Notes under the pieces: generated by a model | The model's database searches: none | The model's input: only the letters and a program-made list of their open reading frames with translations | What the model was told of the DNA's origin: nothing | Source: Lentzea waywayandensis | Lineage (GTDB): Bacteria > Actinomycetota > Actinomycetes > Mycobacteriales > Pseudonocardiaceae | Assembly (NCBI RefSeq): GCF_900115955.1 | Contig: NZ_FOYL01000001.1 | Span: 992,001 to 1,056,000, forward strand | Length of the DNA stretch: 64,000 nt | Direction of reading: 5' to 3' | Program-made: the position numbers and the translations under genes | Part shown: in pieces, positions 35,901 to 41,581 of the stretch | Layout: the number at the start of each line of letters is the position of its first letter | Position numbering within the stretch: position 1 is the stretch's first letter

Positions 35901-35975
35901 CTGACGTTCTCCGCCGAGCGCGACAGGGCGCCCGGCGGACCGCAGTTCCAGCGGGCCCAAAATGCGGTAATCCAT
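32922..35975 (-). CDS. AfsR/SARP-family regulator with NB-ARC and TPR domains
   Basis: About 1017 residues in the AfsR arrangement. The N-terminal OmpR-type DNA-binding domain begins MDYRILGPLELRSAG. The BTAD follows (DADLFHAQVRDAE to RRALAEELGADPGPEL), then an NB-ARC ATPase with P-loop EGMGGIGKTAL and hhhDD VLVVLDNAAD, and TPRs over the last 400 residues. SARPs bind direct repeats near the -35 region of antibiotic operons. ATG 35975 is preferred since SARPs begin at this motif; ATG 35993 is in frame. The gene lies upstream of the second large regulator, both facing the NRPS operon. The palindrome at 36043-36061 precedes it. Confidence 0.88.
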   Translation of the reverse strand: MDYRILGPLELRSAGRPVALGGERQQKLLALLLLGTGTVVSFDRLIDELWEDPPQTARRQVCNAAAAVRRVVTGGGGRLTTSTHGYRLDLPDGRLDADLFHAQVRDAEVAAGEGMPAQAVALLQSALDLWRGPVLAGLRSASIDAAAEGLREQRLQAVERLAELRLELGEVASLLGELTGQVAEHPLRESLRATLMRALDRAGRRGDALTVFEQGRRALAEELGADPGPELRSLHAELLRAQPEPEPERRPVVKVRPSSLPFDIPDFTGRESEVDWLVEAIGTRSPAIVTIEGMGGIGKTALAVHVAHRLEDRFPDGRCYVDLRGFTADTTPMTAGAALESLLRQIGVPAEEIPVDPAARRDLWLAEMAHRRVLVVLDNAADAGQVRPLLPGASGAVVLIVSRCHLMAIEGAVPVSLDVLPADDAVALFRRIAGPDRADAEPEAVADVISLCGRLPLAIRIAASRFCRRPWSVAHLAEQLRDRQRRARAFTANDLSVAGVLALSYHHLAADRQELFRLLALVPGADFDAYAAAALAGVPVYDAQDVLEELVECNLLMQRRSDRYCLHDLVRDCARDLADEADAPSELDTARRRLFDYYLHLADVRGRRSLPGRRGFGTGLTWEPELPASASEEDDIRQLRAEYKNMVAVADYASAHGWHVHAWQLPCLLTPYLTRVGLRSGVLELSRNALKAAQALGDRCGESMALTNIAFALREAGRHGEVLEFLDRAIAISRELGDLPAAIGGLRDLGASQVQAGMLDDAATSFAEAVALARSIGDQRAEVNSTIDLGFVDCNLGRYREADARFRDALAMHQLDGYVGGEVVVLINIGWLAQLRGRDAEAAVALERAVRLSREIGMSRGEGISLAWLGVTYRRQGRIADALAVGREALESARRMDLREPEGDALNGLAETCLAAGRLREAEALLWNAEELAMAGALPMVRARAHEGLAHVAARRGDLAWARTHWERAVALYPDGAVDAENPRAHLGDAGAECMRCVSGQEAPRALTVVREIASVG

Positions 35976-36042
35976 TCGGACGCACGCTTCCATCTCGGAG
36001 TACGACGGTGGAGCCGGCGGTGGACACCAGTGGCACCGCAGC

Positions 36043-36061
36043 GGTGATATGAGATATCACC
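36043..36061. promoter_or_regulatory. Perfect palindrome upstream of the SARP gene (putative operator)
   Basis: Arms GGTGATAT and ATATCACC flank a 3-base GAG spacer. It lies about 70 bp before the SARP start at 35975 and about 105 bp upstream of the peptide promoter at 36166, so it could control either side. The A+T-rich core stands out from the GC-rich background. Confidence 0.5.
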
Positions 36062-36165
36062 TTTAGGAGTCGGCATGAGGCGGAAAGATACGCCCGATTC
36101 CCTGTACCGATTCAGCGTCACGTGGAATCACGCAGAGCAGCCGGTCGCACACGGCCCGTCACCAG

Positions 36166-36194
36166 TTGACGAAGTGGACAAACGCTGCCATATT
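36166..36194 (+). promoter_or_regulatory. Sigma-70-type promoter of the peptide/SdpAB operon
   Basis: TTGACG (36166-36171) and CATATT (36189-36194) are separated by exactly 17 bp, close to the housekeeping consensus. Transcription would begin near 36201 and the first start codon downstream is the ATG of the 49-residue peptide gene at 36254. This supports that small gene as the operon's first member. Confidence 0.55.
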
Positions 36195-36205
36195 CCCTCC
36201 GCAGT

Positions 36206-36229
36206 GACGAGGGAGGGAGGTTCCTCGTC
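36206..36229 (+). promoter_or_regulatory. Leader hairpin with a purine-rich loop
   Basis: GACGAGG (36206-36212) pairs with CCTCGTC (36223-36229); the loop GAGGGAGGTT resembles a Shine-Dalgarno sequence. It lies just after the predicted transcription start and before the true AGGAGGGG site of the peptide gene. It may stabilise the mRNA or tune translation. Confidence 0.35.
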
Positions 36230-36253
36230 GCATCCAGGAGGGGATCAAGAAAG

Positions 36254-36403
36254 ATGAGACGGGCCGGTTTTTTTGGCGCGCTATTGGCTGCCGTGGCACT
36301 TGTCGCCGTGACCATCGCGAGTTCCGCGTCGGATGTTCAACCCACTGATTCAGGCAACAGGACAGCACTGATCATCGGGCCCTGCACGACAGGCGAGTGC
36401 TGA
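36254..36403 (+). CDS. Small secreted peptide, candidate SdpAB substrate
   Basis: 49 residues. A signal peptide (MRRAGF, then a hydrophobic run GALLAAVALVAVTI) ends at ASSASD, a good type I cleavage site. The predicted mature part is about 24 residues, starting SDVQPTDSGN and ending IIGPCTTGEC, with two cysteines four residues apart that could form a disulfide loop. AGGAGGGG lies upstream and a consensus-like promoter precedes it. SdpA and SdpB homologues follow after 21 bp. In Bacillus, SdpA and SdpB mature the SdpC precursor into a 42-residue toxin with one disulfide; no SdpC homologue is seen here, so this peptide is the best candidate for the matured toxin. That role is inferred. Confidence 0.65.
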   Translation: MRRAGFFGALLAAVALVAVTIASSASDVQPTDSGNRTALIIGPCTTGEC

Positions 36404-36424
36404 CCGACCGGGACAACCGGTCCG

Positions 36425-36985
36425 ATGTCCGCCGAAATGGATTCCCAGGCTCGTGCCGCGAAAGGCATGGCCTTCACCGGTGCCGCGCTCGGGGTCATTC
36501 TCCTCGCGACCACCGTCGCCCAGCTGCCCGCCGATGTCGTCGGGCAGCGAATAGGCGCCCAGCGCGAGATGTTCCGGCTGTTCTGGCCGCAGGGAATGAA
36601 GCTCTTCACCAATGCGGCGGGGCGTGAGTTCACGGTCGCGTACCACCACGACGAAGCCGCCGGCACGTTCGTCCCGATCACCCGGACCGCGGGTGACCGG
36701 GACTACCTGGGTGGTCTCGACCGCGGGTCGTACGCCGACCTGTCCCGGCTGCTGGCCACCGTGGACGAGCTTCCCGGCGAGCACTGGCGGGACTGTGCGG
36801 CGGCGACCGTCTCCGACTGCGCCGCCGTCGTCACACAGGCTCCGAGAGTGGTCTTGAACAGCTATTTCTCTGCCGAGACGCCCTGCGGACCGACGGTGTT
36901 CGCGATCGAGCGTCCCAGCCGGGACACCTCGTCGCGGCACGTCGTCCGCGTCGCCGCCGTGGACCTCACGTGCGCACCCCGGTAG
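36425..36985 (+). CDS. SdpA-family antimicrobial peptide maturation protein
   Basis: 186 residues. One N-terminal transmembrane helix (GMAFTGAALGVILLATTVAQ) precedes a soluble domain with FWPQGMKLFTNAAGREFTVAY, matching the SdpA family signature (FxPQxWxFFTKNPRE in Bacillus), and four cysteines in the second half. SdpA works with SdpB to produce active SDP toxin from its secreted precursor; its chemistry is not established. The start at 36425 gives a short cytoplasmic N terminus. The 3' end overlaps the SdpB gene by 16 bp, so the two are coupled. Confidence 0.8.
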   Translation: MSAEMDSQARAAKGMAFTGAALGVILLATTVAQLPADVVGQRIGAQREMFRLFWPQGMKLFTNAAGREFTVAYHHDEAAGTFVPITRTAGDRDYLGGLDRGSYADLSRLLATVDELPGEHWRDCAAATVSDCAAVVTQAPRVVLNSYFSAETPCGPTVFAIERPSRDTSSRHVVRVAAVDLTCAPR

Positions 36986-37845
36986 CCCGCGCGCTGGCGT
37001 TCGAACCCAGGACGCCGGCGTTCGGCATCGCTCGCTCGCTAGTCGCGATCGCCGAACTGACCGTACTCGTGTTCACCTCGGACACCGACCTGTTCCCCGT
37101 TGTGCCGAATGGACCAACCGGTCCTCGCTGCGACGGTCTGCGCGCCCTTTCACTCTGGTGTTTCGACTCCTCGGCGTCCGCCCAGACGATTTCCCGGATT
37201 GTAACAATCGCCGCACTCGTGCTCGCCGCCTCGGGTTACCGGCCGCGCTGGACGAGCATTCCGCACTGGTACGCGACCTTCAGCCTGGCGGCCGCGATCC
37301 ACGTGCCCAACGGCGGCGAGAACGTGGCCCGGTTCCTCACCCTGCTGCTCATCCCGCTGTGCCTCGCCGACGACCGGATCTGGCATTGGAAACGCCCCGC
37401 CACTCCCCTGCCCGAGTGGTCGAGAGGCAGCGCCTACGTCACCCATCTGACAATCCGCCTTCAGGTCGTCATCGTCTACGGACAGGCCGTCTGGACCAAA
37501 GTCGTGGAGCCGGAATGGCGGGACGGCAGCGCGATGCACCATGTGATGCAGGACGCGTATTTCGGAGTCGGTTCCGAACTCGCGGGGTTTCTGGAATCAA
37601 GCGTTCTGACAACGTCGATCACGTGGGGGACGATCCTGCTCGAATCGGCGATCGTGGTCTGCGTGCTCGGAAATCCGGGACTGCGCCGCATCGGGCTCGC
37701 ACTCGCCGTTGTGCTGCACGGTGGCATCGTCCTCGCACTCGGCCTCGTGAGTTTCGGGCTAGTGATGATCAGCCTGGTGGCCGCCGCGAGCAGCGGCCGT
37801 TCGGAGCATGGTGGCGAACTCCCACGCCCTCCGGTAACCGTGTAG
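36970..37845 (+). CDS. SdpB-family (HTTM) membrane protein
   Basis: 291 residues with about six hydrophobic helices. It opens with FEPRTPAFGIARSLVAIAELTVLVF, the SdpB/HTTM start, followed by paired cysteines in the first outer loop (PRCDGLRALSLWCF) and the conserved YGQAVWTKVVEPEWRDGSAMH segment typical of vitamin K-dependent-carboxylase-like HTTM proteins. SdpB is required for SDP toxin maturation in Bacillus. The GTG start lies inside the end of the SdpA gene. No SdpI or SdpR immunity pair is found in the window, so self-protection must come from elsewhere or be unnecessary. Confidence 0.85.
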   Translation: MRTPVARALAFEPRTPAFGIARSLVAIAELTVLVFTSDTDLFPVVPNGPTGPRCDGLRALSLWCFDSSASAQTISRIVTIAALVLAASGYRPRWTSIPHWYATFSLAAAIHVPNGGENVARFLTLLLIPLCLADDRIWHWKRPATPLPEWSRGSAYVTHLTIRLQVVIVYGQAVWTKVVEPEWRDGSAMHHVMQDAYFGVGSELAGFLESSVLTTSITWGTILLESAIVVCVLGNPGLRRIGLALAVVLHGGIVLALGLVSFGLVMISLVAAASSGRSEHGGELPRPPVTV

Positions 37846-37904
37846 CGGGCTGTGGAGGAGAACGGAGCACCCACTGCACGGGAGTCCGGATGACCACAGG
37901 GGGT

Positions 37905-38341
37905 AGGACAGAGCTCGGCGTCGACCTGGACGAACTGCGTCTGCTGGGGCTTGTCCTATCGCGAACCGGCACGCCGCACCGGGTGTGCCGCAGCACGTCG
38001 ATCCGCGCCAACCCCGGCAACGTGGCGATTCGCCGGAACAGCCTGCTCTCCACCTCGACCGCGACCCGGTGCCTCACCACCTCGCCGAGATGCCCGCAGA
38101 GGTAGAGCAACGTGATGGCGACGTCACCGACGAGCGCCGACGCGACGCCAGAAAGGCCGCCCGGCCGGCACCGGCCTCGCCGGACGTGAGCTCGTCGACC
38201 AGCAGCATCGTCAGCCAGGCACCGCTCGCCGGCGCGGCACCGGCGACCACCGTCAGCGCGAGGGTTCCACCGGCGAGCACCGGCGAGCACCGGCGCGGCC
38301 CGGAAGGGCAACGCGAGCGCCGCCAGCGCGTTGCGGATCAC
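37905..38341 (-). pseudogene. ABC exporter, frameshifted and truncated
   Basis: The GTG at 38341 overlaps the stop of the preceding frame and begins VIRNALAALALPFRAAPVLAG, an ABC exporter membrane-domain start. At 38270-38299 a 10 bp unit is duplicated in tandem; removing one copy restores the reading GGTLALTVVAGAAP and ASGAWLTMLLVDELTSG. A second shift near 38150 leads into ALVGDVAITLLYLCGHLGEV and VESRLFRRIATLPGL, then homology fades. The rest of the transmembrane domain and the whole ATPase domain are missing. It was probably the exporter of the six-cysteine peptide. Confidence 0.75.
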
Positions 38342-38672
38342 GCCACCGGCGCCGGAACACCGGCGAAGTCGGCGAGCTTGATCCCGGACGCCGTCACCAC
38401 ACCGCCGTGCGTGTACAGCAACGTCGGACACGCCATCACCTCGAACGCCGCCGGCACCGGATCATCGGCACCGACCACGGCCACCCGCCCCAGCCCGCAG
38501 ACCTTCTCGACCAGCCGCGCCGTCGCCTCGGAATCACTCGGATCTCCGTCCACAACGGACACGGCCCGGCGTTCTCCTGCAGCTCCCGATCCCTGGCCAC
38601 CAGCCCGTACGTGAACAGAACGTGCACCACCACCACGGCGAGCAGCAAGACGGCAATCGTGAGCAGGGTCAA
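38338..38672 (-). pseudogene. MauD/TlpA-like thioredoxin-fold protein, internally deleted
   Basis: A TTG at 38672, three bases after GGGAGGAA, begins a membrane anchor (LTLLTIAVLLLAVVVVHVLF, TYGLVARDRELQENAG). Then a different frame continues with VSVVDGDPSDSEATARLVEK, AAFEVMACPTLLYTHGGVV and ASGIKLADFAGVP, the C-terminal half of a MauD/TlpA-like protein including the cis-proline strand (CPTL). About 80-90 residues that normally hold the CxxC active site are missing between the two parts. The product cannot be a working oxidoreductase. Confidence 0.7.
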
Positions 38673-39128
38673 CGGTTCCTCCCAGGACACGGGCGCCGGC
38701 ACGAACGCGGCCACGGCGATCAGTGATCCGTTGCGCACGAGGTGCCTGGGCCCCAACACATCCCCACCCGCACCAAAACACTTGCACCGCAATGACTTCC
38801 GGCTGGTCATCGCCAGAACGATCCCGCCGCAGAACGCCGCAGGCAACGTCACGACGACGCCGTACCCGAGCCTCGTCCCGGGAACGGCAAGCAGCACAAC
38901 GGCCACCGCCTCCCCCGCGAGCACCACGACGGCAAGCTCACGGGCAGGCAACGGAACCAGGGCGGCGAGCGAGTCGTGGAACTCGGCAAACCCCTGCGGC
39001 CGCACCTTTTCGATGAAGACCGCGAGGAACACCGCGGCAAGCAGCACACGAGCGCACCGGTCGAGCACGTCAGCCCCAGGGAGCAGGCGGGGTGCCGGCG
39101 ACGGATCACCGGCACTCCGTTGTGTCAC
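38436..39128 (-). CDS. MauE/DoxX-like redox-associated membrane protein
   Basis: The GTG at 39128 overlaps the stop of the six-cysteine peptide gene (GTGA). The first 150 residues are MauE-like: four hydrophobic helices (ARVLLAAVFLAVFIEKV, ELAVVVLAGEAVAVVLL, YGVVVTLPAAFCGGIVLAM and a last one after VRNGSLIAVAAF) with a redox-type CKCFG pair. MauE works with MauD in disulfide formation for the cysteine-rich methylamine dehydrogenase subunit, and similar pairs serve other disulfide-rich peptides. No stop separates it from the MauD-like remnant, so the frame runs on to 38436. That read-through is probably a result of decay; the functional part ends near 38675. Confidence 0.68.
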   Translation of the reverse strand: MTQRSAGDPSPAPRLLPGADVLDRCARVLLAAVFLAVFIEKVRPQGFAEFHDSLAALVPLPARELAVVVLAGEAVAVVLLAVPGTRLGYGVVVTLPAAFCGGIVLAMTSRKSLRCKCFGAGGDVLGPRHLVRNGSLIAVAAFVPAPVSWEEPLTLLTIAVLLLAVVVVHVLFTYGLVARDRELQENAGPCPLWTEIRVIPRRRRGWSRRSAGWGGWPWSVPMIRCRRRSR

Positions 39129-39286
39129 TTGCAGGTGCTGCTCACCGACGAGCAAGTGCCGTTGCAGTTGAAGCGGTAGCCCTTCTTGCAACACTGCCCG
39201 TGCTCCGGCACACAGGCATCAGCACCGATCCTCGGCAGCACGAGTCCGACGAGCCGCTCACCGGCCAGCTTCGCGAAACGCTTCAC
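39125..39286 (-). CDS. Six-cysteine small peptide (disulfide-rich precursor)
   Basis: 53 residues. The GTG at 39286 follows a very strong GGGAGGAG site seven bases upstream. The N-terminal half is a basic amphipathic leader (VKRFAKLAGERLVGLVLPRI) with no classical signal peptide. The C-terminal half holds cysteines at 25, 32, 33, 41, 45 and 52 (C-x6-CC-x7-C-x3-C-x6-C), rich in Gly, Ser, Asn and Lys. Six cysteines suggest three disulfides, in keeping with the MauE- and MauD-like genes and the exporter that follow. The leader probably ends before ADAC. Unlike its neighbours, the gene is intact. Function (toxin, signal or cofactor protein) is unknown. Confidence 0.75.
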   Translation of the reverse strand: MKRFAKLAGERLVGLVLPRIGADACVPEHGQCCKKGYRFNCNGTCSSVSSTCK

Positions 39287-39565
39287 GCGTCCGCTCCTCC
39301 CAGTTCGACCAGCATCAACGCCGCTCACGCTGACCGAGCCCGATCGGGAGGCGACTCGCGACGGTGTCGGACGCCCCGCTGTCAAATAGTTTCCATTTTC
39401 TGGCCAATTCCAGCCCAGGAGTGCCGTCTCGCGCTCGAACTCCACGGCTGTTGGTCGTTTCGGCGCAAGGAAACGCAAGGCATCGGCCTACCTGAACCAC
39501 TCATTGTTGCGTCATCATGTGATTGCCTGCACTGACCGGGACTCGGCGCGAGGGGAAACGACACC

Positions 39566-39757
39566 ATGAGCTCATCAAGCCTGGAGCCGGATCTGGAGTC
39601 CGCACTCATCGACCTCGAAGGCGTGCCGTTCACCAGACTGCGCGACCTGGACAGCGCCCTTCTACGCCAATCGCTGCGCCACGTGGTCGAACGAGCCGGC
39701 CACGTCAGCACGGGCTACAGAAGCAGCAACGCCTCCGGCGGTGAACGGATCGACTGA
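39566..39757 (+). CDS. FxsA-like short peptide (FxSxx-type RiPP precursor variant)
   Basis: 63 residues. The segment PDLESALIDLEGVPFTRLRD, then LDSALLRQSLRHVVE, matches the leader region of FxSxx-COOH (FxsA) precursor peptides. In that family a radical SAM enzyme (FxsB) modifies a C-terminal F-x-S-x-x motif. Here YRSSN occurs at the expected place but is followed by eight more residues (ASGGERID), so the motif is not terminal. GAGGGG precedes the ATG. The HExxH gene starts two bases after the stop. Whether it is modified or simply a relic is unknown. Confidence 0.62.
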   Translation: MSSSSLEPDLESALIDLEGVPFTRLRDLDSALLRQSLRHVVERAGHVSTGYRSSNASGGERID

Positions 39758-39759
39758 CC

Positions 39760-41574
39760 ATGCCGCATTCCGGCACGTACCACTATCTGCCGTGGAGCGA
39801 CTTCGATTCGTTAGCTCGACTCAACGGTGATGCGTCCATGGTCGGGCGGTTGCGTCGAGCCGAGCACAGCAGGCGAAAACTGTTGTTGCACGCACTGCTC
39901 GAGGCGTCCGCGAAGACACCTGAGTTGTACGGGCCGTTGCCGCCGCTCGATGACGTGTGGGAACTGCTCGCACGGGTCGAAACGGTGTCACCGGTAGCAC
40001 TCGACAGCTTGCTCGCTCACCCCTACACCGGAAGCTGGGCCGGATACACGACCCGGCTGCTGCACAACGGAATCGACGGCGTCTGTCCGTTGTGGATGCA
40101 CCTTGGTCACGTGCACGCCGTCGCCGCGGCCGCGGCGATCATCGCCAACCTGGACTTCGAGATCGCCGTGCCGCTGTGGGACGGCAACGTGGCACTGCCG
40201 TCTCTCGGCATGGCACGGATGCCCGCCACGACACCGTTCTCCACCGCCAACGTGCGTGGCGCGCGCGGACGTCACGTGGTCTCCAGCGAGACAGGAGAGG
40301 TACGGCTGCCCGCTGATCTGGCCTCCGACGCGCCCGGCTGGTGGAGCGTGCGGAAGTGCGAAACCCACGTGGGGCGTCATCGGTTCTCGGTGAGCTTGGA
40401 CGACCTCGACCCCTACCGCGGGCTCTACGAGCCACTGCCTCCGGAACGACTGGAGATCACCGAGCTCGGCGCGTGGCGCCGGCTGCTGGACGAAGCGTGG
40501 GAGTTGCTGGCCGGTGCCACGCCTGAACTCGCCGGACTGATGGCGACCGGCCTGGACTCGGTGGTGCCGAAGCCCAGCGTGCCGTTCCAGAACCCGAGTG
40601 CGTCGACCGGCGAGGCCTTCGGCAGCGCTGTGATCGGCCTTCCGACGGACGCCTCCGAGCTCGCTGCCACACTGGTGCACGAGTTCCAGCACATCGTGCT
40701 GGGCGGCGTCCTGCATCTGAAGCAGCTCTACGCGAGCGATCCGCGCGAACGGATCTACGTACCGTGGCGCGACGACCCGAGGCCGCTCAGCGGTGCGCTT
40801 CAAGGGGTTTACGCCTTCTTCGGTGTCGCGGCGTACTGGCGCCGGATGGCCGAGACCGAAACCGGCCCGTCGCGGCGCGCCCGGTTCGAGTTCGCCTACT
40901 GGCGCGGGCAGACCTGGCGCACGCTGGCGACTTTACGACGCGACGCGACGCTGACCGAGGCAGGACGACGGTTCCTCGACGGAATCGCGGCCGTCCTCGG
41001 CCCGTGGCAGCACGAACCCGTGCCCGAGGACATCGCCGAACTGGCCGAAGCGCTCGCCGCCGACCACCAGGCCGGGTGGCGGCTGCGTCACCTGCGACCG
41101 GATCCCGCGATGGTCGCCGCGGCGACCGGCGCCTGGCTGGCCGGACGTTCGCGACCGCCGGTCGTCCTGGCCCCGGCAGATCTGCCGCCGACTCCGGTGC
41201 CGGACGGGCCGTGGTCGCGAAGCCGCCCCACGTTGGTGCGACTCGGCTTGAGCAAGGGCGGGCACTCCGACCTGCGCGACATCTGGCCGACGGTTCCAGG
41301 AGCCACCGTCGCGGACTTCTTGCTGACAACCGGCCGGTTCACCGACGCCGCCCGGAGCTACCGAGCGGAACTGCGCGCGGATCCAGACCTGCCGGCATCG
41401 CTGGTCGGGTTGGGTCTCGCTCTCGCGGGAACCGGCCCCAACCCTGCCGCACGCGCTCTTTTGCACCGCCCGGAACTGGTACGCGCGGTGCACCGAGACC
41501 TCCGGCGCACCGCGCGTGACGTACCCACACCGGAGAAGCTGGCTTGGTGGCTCGGCCAACTCGTGTCCGGATGA
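39760..41574 (+). CDS. HExxH-motif protein, putative peptide-modification partner
   Basis: 604 residues. HEFQH at 307-311 gives the zinc-type HExxH signature within LVHEFQHIVLGGVLHLKQLY, and the N-terminal region (YHYLPWSDFDSLARLNG) matches the domain that is often the C-terminal part of, or lies next to, FxsB radical SAM enzymes. Here it stands alone with no SPASM/radical SAM region and no CxxxCxxC motif. The C-terminal part has TPR-like helices (FLLTTGRFTDAARSYRAEL). It probably forms an operon with the FxsA-like gene. A role in peptide modification or proteolysis is suggested by family annotation only. It ends 7 bp from the convergent vWA/TPR gene. Confidence 0.78.
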   Translation: MPHSGTYHYLPWSDFDSLARLNGDASMVGRLRRAEHSRRKLLLHALLEASAKTPELYGPLPPLDDVWELLARVETVSPVALDSLLAHPYTGSWAGYTTRLLHNGIDGVCPLWMHLGHVHAVAAAAAIIANLDFEIAVPLWDGNVALPSLGMARMPATTPFSTANVRGARGRHVVSSETGEVRLPADLASDAPGWWSVRKCETHVGRHRFSVSLDDLDPYRGLYEPLPPERLEITELGAWRRLLDEAWELLAGATPELAGLMATGLDSVVPKPSVPFQNPSASTGEAFGSAVIGLPTDASELAATLVHEFQHIVLGGVLHLKQLYASDPRERIYVPWRDDPRPLSGALQGVYAFFGVAAYWRRMAETETGPSRRARFEFAYWRGQTWRTLATLRRDATLTEAGRRFLDGIAAVLGPWQHEPVPEDIAELAEALAADHQAGWRLRHLRPDPAMVAAATGAWLAGRSRPPVVLAPADLPPTPVPDGPWSRSRPTLVRLGLSKGGHSDLRDIWPTVPGATVADFLLTTGRFTDAARSYRAELRADPDLPASLVGLGLALAGTGPNPAARALLHRPELVRAVHRDLRRTARDVPTPEKLAWWLGQLVSG

Positions 41575-41581
41575 GGCCCTG

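Noticed and set aside
36075..36257. 60-codon ORF with AGGAG upstream and an ATGA overlap with the 49-residue peptide gene
   Set aside because: The promoter-like TTGACG/CATATT pair for the peptide gene lies inside it, its third codon positions are not GC-biased, and the product resembles nothing.
36254..37845. SdpI/SdpR immunity genes or a long SdpC precursor
   Set aside because: None was found beside the SdpA and SdpB homologues on either strand.
39125..39286. Lanthipeptide or thiopeptide precursor
   Set aside because: No LanM, LanB/C, YcaO or dehydratase genes are adjacent. The six cysteines with MauE/MauD-like genes point to disulfides.
39760..41574. Radical SAM (FxsB-type) enzyme for the FxsA-like peptide
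   Set aside because: The protein has only the HExxH part. No CxxxCxxC or SPASM cysteines are found here or in nearby genes.
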